Shown here piece by piece: positions 52,201-63,378 of a stretch of 64,000 nt of DNA (position 1 is the first letter of the stretch; the number at the start of each line of letters is the position of its first letter). A program made the translations under genes and the position numbers. The DNA comes from Granulicella sp. 5B5. GTDB lineage: Bacteria; Acidobacteriota; Terriglobia; Terriglobales; Acidobacteriaceae. Under the pieces are notes generated by a model. It had not been told where the DNA came from and did not search any database. It saw only the letters and a program-made list of their open reading frames with translations. The stretch is from contig NZ_CP046444.1 of the NCBI RefSeq assembly GCF_014083945.1, forward strand, positions 2,852,001 through 2,916,000, in the 5' to 3' direction.

Positions 52201-53283
52201 CGTCTGTACCACAACGGCAAGGCCTGGCAGATTATGTATGTGTGGTCGAAGTCCATGCGGACGGGCGGTGATTACGGCGGCGAAAATGCGGATGAGGTCG
52301 ATCCTTATAGCGCTTACGCATTTTCAGGCGCGAGTTCGGTGAGCTATGTTCCGCAAGGGGGTACTGTATTGACTCAGCCCAACCTGCCGCCACCACCACC
52401 GCCAGGAACGCCGAAATGGGGTTACTACAAGGCTTTGAATCGCTGGGAAAACTATATGGTGGACACCAATAATCCACCCCAGCATCTTCAGGTCAACGGC
52501 CTCATTGATTTGCCGTTTGGACGTGGCAAGCGCTGGCTGGGGAACTCAAACCGCGCTTTGAATGAGATCATCGGCGGCTGGCAGTTAGCAGGAGCCGCAC
52601 GCTTTACTGTGACAGACTTCCAGATCACAACCACGAACTGGGGAGCAACAAATCCGCTGAAAGTGTACAAGCACGGCGCACCCATTACGGACTGCCGCAG
52701 TGGCACTTGCCTGAAGAGCTACGAATGGTTCAATGGGTATCTTGCACCGACTGTCGTGAACAATAGTACCTGTGCTGCAGGACTCGCCGCGGTCGTCAAG
52801 GGGCTGCCTTCTAACTGGGCTCCTTATCAGTCGCCCATCGATACGGAATGCAGTGCTCCTGTCGCAGGCAAAACCGTGGTGGACAAATATTTCGGCACAA
52901 ACGATGTGGCGATGACAGGCGTCATCAACTCCACAACCGGCCAGCAACAAGCAGCAGGGACGGTTCTTGCGTATGGCGTTGTCCCCTCCGAGAACAATAA
53001 CGGCTCCTCACAGGGCGCTATCGATGTAACCAACCCGTACGGTCATACTGTCCTGAACGGGCCGTGGAACTGGAGTGTGGACGCCTCGTTGTTCAAGGTC
53101 TTTCCCATCACGCAGGGCTTGCTCCTTCGTGTCAACGTAGATGCGTTCAATGTATTCAACAACCAAGGACTTCCTAATCCCAGCGGGACCGACGGTACGG
53201 TGTGCACAACACCAGGTGGCCTTGGCTGCTCATCCTACAACACTCCGCGTCAGCTGCAATTCTCTGCGCGCCTTTCATTCTGA
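49243..53283 (+). CDS. TonB-dependent receptor with carboxypeptidase-regulatory domain (2)
   Basis: 1346-residue outer-membrane receptor of the same class as the one at 14905. Signal peptide (AILAVAAIFGCFTAAAQS), CarboxypepD_reg-like domain (GAIQGTVADPTGALVPQAKI to GSYTVTISAPGMQTY), plug (INELPMNGRNIISLVNETTP), long barrel, and C-terminal LQFSARLSF. Codon use is less GC3-biased and richer in AAC, AAT and ACA than that of neighbouring genes. GTG 49243 is 7 bases after GGAGG; ATG 49246 is the alternative. Probably an importer of a glycan released by nearby hydrolases. Confidence 0.9.
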   Translation: MMNPMVHAVPLFWRERTPKWAAILAVAAIFGCFTAAAQSGAGAIQGTVADPTGALVPQAKIHVVNNATSQAEDATSNTVGFYQVLGLFTGSYTVTISAPGMQTYERKIDLLVGQNLVLNARLTTGSVNQKVDVTADTVQLATPDSGTISATLENQRINELPMNGRNIISLVNETTPGLESCPESGSCANGLSGPALEYETDGVTLANREFGGVHEGPTQMVDPDAIQEVRVETEISGAQFAAPATAIITTKSGTNRVHGSIFETARNNAFGIARSRQEASNYAAPEYVRNEFGGSVGGPIVIPHVYNGRNKSFFFFAYERYSLAQKASQNETVPTMAMRQGDFSGLVNSSGVLQQLYDPATTANSPTCANAGATGTNTYCRTAFVNNQIPMSRESPTAAVFNAMTPAPSNTNNPLVKSNLAALVPELQIEPQITFRLDQVFNESNRAYLRYTQNISTSTSPRNDPVKESYSLAATTPSGFNIPAGVSGISYNPDALFAAALGFDHVFSPTFFSETILSQQWNGEQNYAGGSPFVNYEAPLGLPNNFGETGFPYIESIFQPFDGTQFQYGMTAKISQIDENLTKTLGRHQLQFGGRYRLEQFGSRPDQIKDSVNFNGEDTGLGNPSTYTSSTPAAFTNTGQLNADEFLGGASSYGVNLQPPYQHLRDQEIDAYFQDNFHVRSNVTVNLGLRYEAHPAAWEGQGAMMGFDLKNDAIVTSASVSKLIAEGLTTQAIINNDELNGAHFETPDEADLPPMLVNNYNSTWGPRVGVAWQPFPVKWGTVVRGGVGRYIYPIPIREGYREINRNNPFTASYSESYTSVQYAPRNSYLLTSTPNSSSGYNYATTLAGGGTPIMGVNSANAINSDSTNAIAPGMGIVSIDPVDPPSYVDEANFTVEQPTKWNSVVRLSYLYTHGTNLLNYFFYNDHPSAFSWEVSTGQTPPASSAIGPTNTSTGEGPYDNVTYGTGSYQIQKSGWSNYNALQATWQRLYHNGKAWQIMYVWSKSMRTGGDYGGENADEVDPYSAYAFSGASSVSYVPQGGTVLTQPNLPPPPPPGTPKWGYYKALNRWENYMVDTNNPPQHLQVNGLIDLPFGRGKRWLGNSNRALNEIIGGWQLAGAARFTVTDFQITTTNWGATNPLKVYKHGAPITDCRSGTCLKSYEWFNGYLAPTVVNNSTCAAGLAAVVKGLPSNWAPYQSPIDTECSAPVAGKTVVDKYFGTNDVAMTGVINSTTGQQQAAGTVLAYGVVPSENNNGSSQGAIDVTNPYGHTVLNGPWNWSVDASLFKVFPITQGLLLRVNVDAFNVFNNQGLPNPSGTDGTVCTTPGGLGCSSYNTPRQLQFSARLSF

Positions 53284-53330
53284 ACAGTGTCGGCCACACG
53301 TAGAGATTCGCCGCTGATTGTGCTGGAACG

Positions 53331-53379
53331 GCAAAAGGGTGGCTGGCGCAGCTTTCGAATGCGCCAGCCACCCTTTTGC
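53331..53379 (+). terminator. Strong hairpin terminator of TonB receptor 2
   Basis: Perfect 20-bp stem from GCAAAAGGGTGGCTGGCGCA with a 9-base loop containing TTTCGAA. It contains GGGT and CCCTTTTGC on the 3' arm; the loss of a T run is offset by the long stem. Confidence 0.85.
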
Positions 53380-53470
53380 GACATTCGTAGCATTCGTTAC
53401 GTTGCATAGCGATGATTAACCACAAATAGGGCTAAGCGGCTTGCCAGAAGCTAAGTTGTCAGAGGGAAAA

Positions 53471-56234
<2,764 letters not shown>

Positions 56235-56246
56235 TGCGATGAGTTG

Positions 56247-56289
56247 AAAGCAGAAGGGCGTGGAGATGAACTCCACGCCCTTCTGCTTT
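56247..56289 (+). terminator. Terminator between ligA and the M61 gene
   Basis: Perfect 19-bp stem AAAGCAGAAGGGCGTGGAG, loop ATGAA, and the complement ending in CTGCTTT, followed by T. It serves ligA; the convergent M61 frame runs through it. Confidence 0.85.
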
Positions 56290-56301
56290 TGGATGGGTTG
56301 G

Positions 56302-58279
56302 TTACTTTTCTGAGTGCCGCCCTTCGGATTTGTAGCCGGGGCGTGTTCGGTTGTGGTGAGCGGTGCGGCGATGTCCATGAGGTAGTCGGGGGTGCCAGCC
56401 ACTCGCTCGAGGGTGGGGTATTTGTTGCCGTCGTGGTAGTTGATGTCGTAGGTGGTGAGGGTGCCTTCATGCTCTGCGACGATGTGGATGGGCTCAGTCT
56501 TGCCGACGGCGTCCTTGATGGCCTCGGTGAGAAGCTCGGGGGTGAAGGACTGGCCGTTGATGCCAATGATGCGCTCGCCGGGGTAGAGCTTGGCTGCATC
56601 GGCCGGGCCGCCGTAGCGGACGTCGGAGATGGTGCCTTCGGCCCCGCCGCCGCGTCCACCGCGTCCAGGACCACCGCCGCTGATGCGGAGGCCGATGGAG
56701 TACCAGACGTTGGGCCCACCGAAGCCGCGGCCGCCCGCGCCAGCGCGATCAGATGGCGGCTCGTGATCGAGGTAGACGAGCTTGTAGCCGCCTTGCGTGA
56801 TGCCGTCCGTGTCGGCGTGCGGGTTGATGCCGTTGACCTTCTCACGCAGCATCTTGTCCCAATCGTAGGGAACAACCTTGTTGAGGTCTTCGACGAGCTC
56901 GGGGAACTCATAGCCGAGGATCATGGGGCCAGTGTTGCCGCCCCTGCCGAGGAAGATGCGCTGGAAGTCGGTGAGTGACTTCTTGTTGTTGGTGAGCTGG
57001 CGGATCTTGGTGTCGACATCCATCCAGACGAGGGTGCCTTCCTGGTAGTAGTCCTGACCGCGCTTCCAGTTGGACCACTCGGGATTACCGCCACGGAGGA
57101 CGCTGGCGGCGATGGCGGTGTCCTCTGTGGAGCGCCAGTCGCGGCCGGGCTTGTAGTCGAGCGAGGCGGCGGTGTTGGCGATGGTGTCGAGGTACTGGCG
57201 CTTGGTCTTGAAGTCGGCGCGGGCACCGAGGACGTTGCCCATGTACTGCGTCATGCCTTCGTAGACCCAGAGGAGATTGCCCTGCTCGGGTGTGGCGAAG
57301 GTGGGCTGGTAGAGGCGGGCGGGACGGCGGTACTTGCCGTTCCAGGAGTGGGTGTACTCGTGGGCGAGGAGGTCGGAGCCGCCTTCGGGCATGCTGAAGC
57401 CCTTCTCGCCGACGCCGTTGTCGGAGGACTGGCCGTGCTCGAGGCCTTCACCGCCTGCGACGTCGGAGAGCGTGAGCAGGAAGTGGTAGACGTTGTAGTG
57501 GTGCGAGCCGTAGGCGGCGTTGGCTTCGCGGACGAGGTTGGAGCACTCGGCGATGACCTCGGGCTTGAGGTCCTGATCGCCGGGCTTGTCGGCGACGACG
57601 TCGATGTAGTGCTTGGGCGACATCTCGGGCGCGAGGGCGAACTCGTGAAAATACTGGCCGGCGATGACGGGCGAGTCTTCGAGCTGCTCGACGTTGGTTT
57701 CGGCGTAGTGGGTGGTGACGGCCCCTGCCGGGGGGGTGTGGTCCTGCTCGTTGACGCCGGTGGTGGGCGGGGGTGCGCCGGTGCCGGTGGGCTGGAGGGC
57801 GGTGCCGATGCCCCAGCCGGCGGGGACGGTGACGCTAGGGATGACTGGGATCTCCTTGCCGGGCTTGTCAGCGGGGTACATCAGCAGGCGCTCCCACTCG
57901 AGGCAGGCGAGATGGTCGCTGACGCGGGTGAGGGCGATGTCGTCGAGGTGGACGTGGATGCTGGTGACACCCTTGGGGACGACGAGGTGGAAGTTGTAGA
58001 GGTCGACGTCGTCGCGACGCCACTTGAGGGTTTCGCCGTTAGCGGTGAAGACGACGCCGGTGATCTCATCGACGGGGCCGGTGGGGCGGTGGTTGCCGGG
58101 AATCCACTTGGGGGTGGTGAGGGTGAGCGGGCCGGGGTGACCGGGATGTCGATCTCGGCGTGGTAGAGGCGGCGGGGCGCTTCGGAGAGATCGGCGGTGA
58201 TCTTGATCGGCGCGGTCTGGGCAAAGGCTGCGGCCGAGAAGAGTGCGGCGGCGAGCAGCGCGGCGGGGCGAATCGTCAT
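56302..58279 (-). pseudogene. M61-like (glycyl aminopeptidase) gene, frameshifted
   Basis: The signal peptide (MTIRPAALLAAALFSAAAFA) and IKITADLSEAPRRLYHAEID start at 58279. Around 58130-58136 the frame is lost; adding one base to a CCGGCC/GGCCGG run there would continue it into PLTLTTPKWIPGNHRPTGPV. The rest carries the zinc motif LAHEYTHSWNGK, a VYEGMTQYMGNVLG helix and a C-terminal PDZ domain (ISDVRYGGPADAAKLYPGER). The frame then lacks a stop and runs on to 55989 through the ligA terminator into antisense ligA. Another frame has a TAA at 56302. Peptidase family M61 in a mutated or misread form. Confidence 0.7.
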
Positions 58280-58372
58280 TCAAGGAACCTCAGTTGGAGA
58301 ACTTGCTGGTGATTCCTACTGTACGTCCATGGAGGCGATTTTGACGCAAGCGGTGGGAGGCCCCCCGGCCCG

Positions 58373-58406
58373 TTTTGGGCTAAGATCCGCAGCGGATTGG
58401 AGTTAG
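58373..58406. repeat. 34-base palindromic element, copy 2
   Basis: ATCCGCAGCGGAT centre with the flanks TTTTGGGCTAAG and TGGAGTTAG, 31 of 34 identical to 8962-8995. It lies 94 bases upstream of the M61-like start on the opposite side. Confidence 0.65.
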
Positions 58407-58479
58407 ATCCGTAACCAGAGTGTGGAAACTTTAGTCAGAGGGAGGCTAGAGTGGGTCGGTTGAGAACGATCTGGAGATG

Positions 58480-58508
58480 ACGAAACCCGGCGCTGGGCCG
58501 GGTTTCGT
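58480..58508 (-). terminator. Terminator of the His/Gly-rich gene
   Basis: 12-bp stem ACGAAACCCGGC with a 5-base loop and its perfect complement, 48 bases after the stop of the leftward gene ending at 58557. Confidence 0.7.
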
Positions 58509-58556
58509 TGTAGATGCTTCTACTCTTTAAGGATATCAGCGTTGTCAAGCTGACGG

Positions 58557-59099
58557 TTAGTGGTGACCGCCGCCGTGACCGCCGCCGCCGTGACCACCAC
58601 CGCCGTGGCCGCCACCGTGGGAGCCGCCGCCGCCAGCATGCGATCCTCCGCCATGTGATGCTGCGGCGTGTGCAGAGCCGCGGGGTGCTGCACCATGAGT
58701 TGCCGCTGAATGGCGGCTGCCGCCGGAGGCCCTCGAAGAGCGGGCTCCGCCGTTGCCGCGTACTGCCGATACTCCAACTCTGCGGCTTCCACGGTTGGCC
58801 GCGATGCCGCCACCACCTCTGTAGCTTCCGCCACCACCATTGCTGAAGCGATGGCCGCCCCAACCGTGGCTATAGCCCCAGCCAGACCACGGGCCCATGC
58901 CGAGGAAGATGCCGTTGTAGAAGTATCCCGGGCCGTAAAAACCCATAGGGGAGCAGGCGTAGGGGGCGTAGTCGTAATAGCCGTATGGGCAGATGGGTTG
59001 AGCGCCTATGTTGACGACGAGCTGTGCGTTAGCCGCAGGCAACACGGCCAAGGATGTCGTTACGATTGCTGCACAGAGGAGAACCTTCAGTCCACGCAT
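58557..59099 (-). CDS. Exported His/Gly-rich protein
   Basis: 180 residues. Signal peptide (KVLLCAAIVTTSLAVLPAANA) is followed by an aromatic segment (CPYGYYDYAPYACSPMGFYG, GMGPWSGWGYSHGWGG) and a long Ser/Gly/Ala-rich stretch. The tail is almost pure Gly-His (GGGHGGGGHGGGGHGGGHH), likely binding Ni, Cu or Zn. ATG 59099 gives the signal peptide. Function is unknown; similar acidobacterial exported proteins carry comparable aromatic repeats. Confidence 0.7.
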   Translation of the reverse strand: MRGLKVLLCAAIVTTSLAVLPAANAQLVVNIGAQPICPYGYYDYAPYACSPMGFYGPGYFYNGIFLGMGPWSGWGYSHGWGGHRFSNGGGGSYRGGGGIAANRGSRRVGVSAVRGNGGARSSRASGGSRHSAATHGAAPRGSAHAAASHGGGSHAGGGGSHGGGHGGGGHGGGGHGGGHH

Positions 59100-59259
59100 T
59101 GGAACCTTTCCGACGGTGGCTGCGGCTCCTAGCAATGTCCTGGGATACGGCGGTGTCCCGTGTTTGCCGATCTCAGGCTTTCGTCTGTAGAAGAGCTACT
59201 GAGGTAGATGGGAGCTGTACAAAGAAGGGTGCCCCTGGCTTTGCACAATCTTCTCTATC

Positions 59260-59425
59260 GCTGCTCGCGTCTTCGGCGCATCGCTGCCACAGATGCAGGT
59301 CTCTCCGCTGCGCATCGCAAAAGCGCGATGCTTCGGGCGAGATGACAGATTTGTGGTGGTAGTAGTCGAGATAACAGACTTTGTGGTTGGGTAAGCGAAG
59401 CAAGGCCCGGGGCTGAAGCCCCCCT
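59260..59425. repeat. Intergenic stem-loop cluster (families D and C)
   Basis: CGCTGCGCATCGC-AAAA-GCGCGATGC and CTTCGGGCGAGATGACAG, with a second TCGAGATAACAGAC after it; then CCCGGGGCTGAAGCCCCCC (59407-59425). It lies downstream of the CNB-flavoprotein and upstream of the His/Gly-rich gene. Closely parallels 3919-4062. Confidence 0.7.
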
Positions 59426-59427
59426 AC

Positions 59428-61182
59428 CTATTGAGAGGCTGTTGCGGCGCTGACGGAGCGGAGGGCTGCGAGGGCTGAGTTGGGTTCGGCGGCGAAGTGG
59501 TTGCGGTGGTCGGCGAGGTAGCGGTGGACGTCGGAGATGACGACGGAGCCTTCGCCGACTGCGGAGGCGACGCGCTTGACGGAGTTGGAGCGGACGTCGC
59601 CGACGGCGTACATGCCGGGGACGCTGGTGGCGTAGGGGGTGGTCTCGAAGCCGTCTTCGCCGCCGGTGAGGATGAAGCCCTTCTTGTCGAGCTTGACGGT
59701 GCCGAAGAGCCAGCCGGAGTTGGGCTCGGCGCCGATCATGACGAAGATGCTGCCGATAGGGCGCGTGGTCTCTTCGCCGGTGCGGCGGTTGACCCAGGTG
59801 ACGCATTCGAGTGAGTTGGCGCCGGTGAGTTTTACGATCTCGGATTCGGTGTAGAGGGTGATGTGGGAGGAGCTTTCGATGCGGGAGATGAGGTACTGCG
59901 ACATGGTGGCGGCGAGTGACTTGCCGCGGACGATGTGATGGACGTGCTTCGCGATGCCGGAGAGGAAGACGGCGGCCTGTCCGGCGGAGTTGCCGCCGCC
60001 GACCACGATGACCTCGTTTTCGCGGCAGAGGACGGATTCCATTGCGGTAGCGGCGTAGTAGATGCCGCGGTTTTCATACTGGCTGTAGTTTTCGACGGAG
60101 AGCTTGCGGTACTGCGCGCCGGAGGCGATGACAACTGCGCGGGAGCAGACGGGGATGCCGCCGGCGAGGGTGAGCTGGTGGATGCCGTCGACCTGCTCGG
60201 CGGTGACGACGTCGCGGGAGATGGCGAAGCGGACGCCGAACTTGAGGGCCTGCAACTGGGCGCGGCTGGCGAGGCGCTGGCCGGCGATGCCGGTGGGGAA
60301 GCCGAGGTAGTTTTCGATCTTGGAGCTGGTGCCGGCCTGGCCGCCGGGGGCGGTGCCTTCGATGACGATGGTGCAGAGGCCTTCGGAGGCCGCATAGACG
60401 GCTGCCGCGAGGCCGGAAGGACCGGCACCGACGACGGTGACGTCGTAGATCATGTGCGGGTCGGGGAGCTCGGTGATGCCGAGCTCGTCGGCGAGCTGGG
60501 TGATGGTGGGGCGGTGCAGGGTGCGGCCGTCGGTGAGGGTGACGGCGGGGTAGAGGGACTCGCGCTCGGTGAGGAGGTCGGTGGGCTGCGGAGCTTCTTC
60601 GACGGGGGCTTCGGCGAGCTGGTGGGGGTAGCTGTTGCGGACGAAGAAGCGCTGTAGCTCGATGGTCTCCGCGTCGCCGGTGTTGCCGGTGAGGATGACG
60701 CCGCTGTTGGCTTCGCCGATGATGCCGATGCGGCGCCAGACGGTGGCCGAGGTGATGATGTTGGCGATGTCGCCTTCGGCGCGCATGAGGCGCTGGAGCT
60801 CGTTGCGTGTGATGCGAAGGAGGCGACTGACGCCGGTGGTGTGGGCTTCGGCGAGCGAGCCCTGTGAGTTGAGCATGTTCAGCTCGCCGGAGAAGCTGTA
60901 GGGGGGATGGTGGGCGAAGATGTGGGGACGGCCGTCCGTGGCCGGCAGAGAGATGTCGATGCCGCCTTCGAGGACGACGAACATGTCGACCTGGCGCTGT
61001 CCCTGGGTGAAGAGGACGGCGCCGTCAGGGAAGGTCTCTTCGCGGCCGTAGGCGCGGAGGCGCTCGACCATCTCCTCGGTGAGCTTGGGGAAGGCGAGGT
61101 CCGGGCGGAAGTCCGGGGTGTTCCAGGCGCTGTTTTTGCTGCGGGCCTCTTCGATGGAGAGAGCGCGGTCCTGTTCTGACAT
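59428..61182 (-). CDS. CNB-domain fused to a thioredoxin reductase-like flavoprotein
   Basis: 584 residues. The N-terminal cyclic-nucleotide-binding fold (about 40-165) contains FPDGAVLFTQGQRQVDMFVV and HPPYSFSGELNMLNSQG. The C-terminal half has both Rossmann motifs: VVGAGPSGLAAAVYA for FAD and EVIVVGGGNSAGQAAVFLSG for NADPH, plus VPGMYAVGDVRSNSVKRVAS. The redox CxxC of thioredoxin reductase is replaced by ENRGIYYAATAMESVLC, so it cannot work on thioredoxin in the usual way and may be a ferredoxin-NADP+ reductase-like enzyme gated by a ligand on the CNB domain. Confidence 0.85.
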   Translation of the reverse strand: MSEQDRALSIEEARSKNSAWNTPDFRPDLAFPKLTEEMVERLRAYGREETFPDGAVLFTQGQRQVDMFVVLEGGIDISLPATDGRPHIFAHHPPYSFSGELNMLNSQGSLAEAHTTGVSRLLRITRNELQRLMRAEGDIANIITSATVWRRIGIIGEANSGVILTGNTGDAETIELQRFFVRNSYPHQLAEAPVEEAPQPTDLLTERESLYPAVTLTDGRTLHRPTITQLADELGITELPDPHMIYDVTVVGAGPSGLAAAVYAASEGLCTIVIEGTAPGGQAGTSSKIENYLGFPTGIAGQRLASRAQLQALKFGVRFAISRDVVTAEQVDGIHQLTLAGGIPVCSRAVVIASGAQYRKLSVENYSQYENRGIYYAATAMESVLCRENEVIVVGGGNSAGQAAVFLSGIAKHVHHIVRGKSLAATMSQYLISRIESSSHITLYTESEIVKLTGANSLECVTWVNRRTGEETTRPIGSIFVMIGAEPNSGWLFGTVKLDKKGFILTGGEDGFETTPYATSVPGMYAVGDVRSNSVKRVASAVGEGSVVISDVHRYLADHRNHFAAEPNSALAALRSVSAATASQ

Positions 61183-61240
61183 GGAGGTATTGTCTCAGGG
61201 AATGGGGCGGCAGAGCTTGCACGTTTGGCGGTTGTGCGGG

Positions 61241-61345
61241 GGTACGCTCGCGCCTTCGGCGCTTGCTACGGCAAAGGCTTTCACGCAGAGGGCGCAAAGT
61301 AAAAGCCCGCAGAGGTCGCAGAGGAAAACAAGCAACGGCAAATGC
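61241..61345. repeat. Family A dispersed element, copy 3
   Basis: GGTACGCTCGCGCCTTCGG, GCGCC-TTC-GGCGC, then GCTTTCACGCAGAGGGCGC and ending CAAGCAACGGCAAATGC, 59 bases after the flavoprotein start on the far side and next to the APC permease stop. Confidence 0.75.
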
Positions 61346-61352
61346 GGGGAAG

Positions 61353-62903
61353 TTAACTGGGCTTGCGGGAGCGAGAGAAGGCCAGCCAACCGAGCGCGAG
61401 GGAGAGGTACGACAGATAGATGAAGGGGAAGTAGCGGAGCGGGGCGGGTGGGACGGGGTAGAAGTTGCTGGCCATGGCGAGGAGCATCGCGAGGGTGGCG
61501 GAGGCGGTGAGGAGGATGGTGGCGATCACACGAAAGCGCTCCCCGAGGGCTAAAGCCCCCCATTTTCTGGGTGCACTATGAGACCCAAGGCTGAAGCCTT
61601 GGGGTACCTGGGTCTCCGTTTCGAGGCTGAAGCCTTGGGGTACCTGATTTTTGGCTGGGAGGCAGAAGCCCTCGGGCTTGATGCGGTGGAAGAAGAGGGC
61701 GACGGCGACCATTCCGTAGGCGGTGAGGAAGGCGTAGACGGCGAGGGTACCCATCCAGCCGTAGATGTTGGCTCCGGAGGTGTGGCCGAGGGCGAGGCCG
61801 GCGGCGGGAAGGAAGGCTAGAACGGCGGCGAGGATGCCGGCGGCGGCTGGGGTTTCGTGCGTGGAGCTGGTGGTGGAGAGGCGTTTGTGAGCGAGGCCGT
61901 GGTGGGCCATGAGGAGCAGAACGCGGGAGGCGGCGATGACGCAGGCGAGCGTGGCGGCGAACATGCTGATGAAGACGCCGATGTCGATGAGGAGACCTAG
62001 CGGAGTGACGCCGGCCTGTGCGGCGAGGAAGTGGAAGGGTGCGGGGGACTGGTCGAGGGTGATGGAGGAGGAGCGGAAGCCGAGGGTTTCGCCGTAGCTG
62101 CAGAGGACGAAGAAGAGGCCGGAGAGGAGCGCGGACTGGACGACGGCTCGGGGGATGGAGCGGAGAGGGTTTTTGGCTTCGGCGCCGAGGGTGGTGGCGG
62201 ACTCGAAGCCGACGAAGCTGAAGATGGCGAGCATGACGCCGAGGCCGATGCCTCGGAAGCTGAGATGGTTGAGGGCGAACTGGGCGTGGTCGAGGTGCAG
62301 GCCGTGCTTGAACAGGGTGACGGCGATGACGGTGGCGATCAGGCAGACGGAAAAGGCCTCTATATAGAGCATGAGGCGAGCGGAGATCTGGACGTCGCGC
62401 CAGGCGACCCAGCCGGCCCCGGCGGCGGCGATGAAGACGAGCAGGAGCGGCGGGACGGCGGCAGCGTGGGCACCGAGGAGGACGTCGGCGAAGGCAACAA
62501 AGCCTCCGATGACGGCGGACGCGGTGGTGATGTAGGCGAAGAAGAGCGCCAGGGCGGTGATGGAGGAGCAGATGGGCGGGAGCGAGATGCGGGTGTAGAC
62601 GTAGAGCGAGCCGGGCGAGGAGGACTCGCGCGCGAAGGCGGCGATGGTGAGGCCGATCAAAATCATGAGCAGCATCGCGATGAGGTAGGCGAGGGCTGTG
62701 CCCTGGCCGGCGAGCGCAAAGACGAGCGGGATGGTGAGCGCGGGCGAGGTGCTGGGGGCGATGGTGGAGATGGACTGGGCGAGGGTTTCGACGGGCGAGA
62801 GGATGGCGTGGCGCAGGCCGAAGGTTTCGGGCTCAAAGGACTCAAGGGCGAGGAGCTTGGCGCCGTCGGGGTGGGGGGCGGATTCGAGGGTGTCGGTGGG
62901 CAT
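61353..62903 (-). CDS. APC family amino acid permease
   Basis: 516 residues with 12 or so helices. The TM1 signature is SISTIAPSTSPALTIPLVFA, and a helix-breaking GTALAYLIAMLLMILIGLT with a FAYITTASAVIGGFVAFAD follow. The fold is LeuT-like and the family moves amino acids. Between TM10-11 and TM11-12 the loop (residues about 408-453) is extended by QVPQGFSLETETQVPQGFSL, encoded by family C repeats. The N-terminus starts at ATG 62903. A heptamer repeat lies upstream. Confidence 0.82.
   Translation of the reverse strand: MPTDTLESAPHPDGAKLLALESFEPETFGLRHAILSPVETLAQSISTIAPSTSPALTIPLVFALAGQGTALAYLIAMLLMILIGLTIAAFARESSSPGSLYVYTRISLPPICSSITALALFFAYITTASAVIGGFVAFADVLLGAHAAAVPPLLLVFIAAAGAGWVAWRDVQISARLMLYIEAFSVCLIATVIAVTLFKHGLHLDHAQFALNHLSFRGIGLGVMLAIFSFVGFESATTLGAEAKNPLRSIPRAVVQSALLSGLFFVLCSYGETLGFRSSSITLDQSPAPFHFLAAQAGVTPLGLLIDIGVFISMFAATLACVIAASRVLLLMAHHGLAHKRLSTTSSTHETPAAAGILAAVLAFLPAAGLALGHTSGANIYGWMGTLAVYAFLTAYGMVAVALFFHRIKPEGFCLPAKNQVPQGFSLETETQVPQGFSLGSHSAPRKWGALALGERFRVIATILLTASATLAMLLAMASNFYPVPPAPLRYFPFIYLSYLSLALGWLAFSRSRKPS
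61541..61676. repeat. Family C elements inside the APC permease, in frame
   Basis: GAGGGCTAAAGCCCC, TATGAGACCCAAGGCTGA, AGCCTTGGGGTACCTGG (61541-61610), a second unit CGAGGCTGAAGCCTTGGGGT (61621-61649) and a degenerate third near 61660-61676. On the minus strand two units encode VPQGFSL. The reading frame of the permease is kept. Confidence 0.75.
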
Positions 62904-63378
62904 GTTTGAAGAGGAGTAGATGAGTAGTGAGTAGAGAAAGGTAACGGCAGAAGCGGATTTGTCCTTCCCTCTCGACTTCGCTTAGGGGAATGACAAGCCA
63001 GAAACGCAAAAGCAAAAGCAACGGCAAGTGCGAAATACAGGGGTCTCTCTGCTCCGGCTGCGCCTCCGGTCGAGATGACGGACGTCTTGTGGGAGGTGGA
63101 GATTCTTGTTGCGCCGGGGTTGAGGAGCGTCGGGGCTTCCATTGAGCCGGGTAGGGGGTTGCGTTGTGGTTCTCCACAGCATACCTTGATCGGGAATGGA
63201 GTAAGAGAGGGGTATGTCACAGGATTCATCGTCCTTTAGCAAAGGTGAGGGCCGGACGCGCTAGGCTTTTAACTGGAAAACCGGCGTGTGAAGAGACCGA
63301 AGGGCCGCGCAGTGGCACGGTAGGGAACGGACGAAGGCTTCGTAAGAGACTGGTTCGGAAGAGACAGGAGCGACACAG
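62904..63378. other. Intergenic region upstream of the response regulator
   Basis: About 475 bases. It includes a heptamer TAG repeat (62913-62936), a family B relative at about 62957-62998, CAAAAGCAACGGCAAG tracts, and a family D relative (GGTCTCTCTGCTCC ... GGTCGAGATGACGG, 63049-63082). The AGGAG at 63365-63369 is the ribosome site of the next gene. No gene is supported. Confidence 0.5.
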
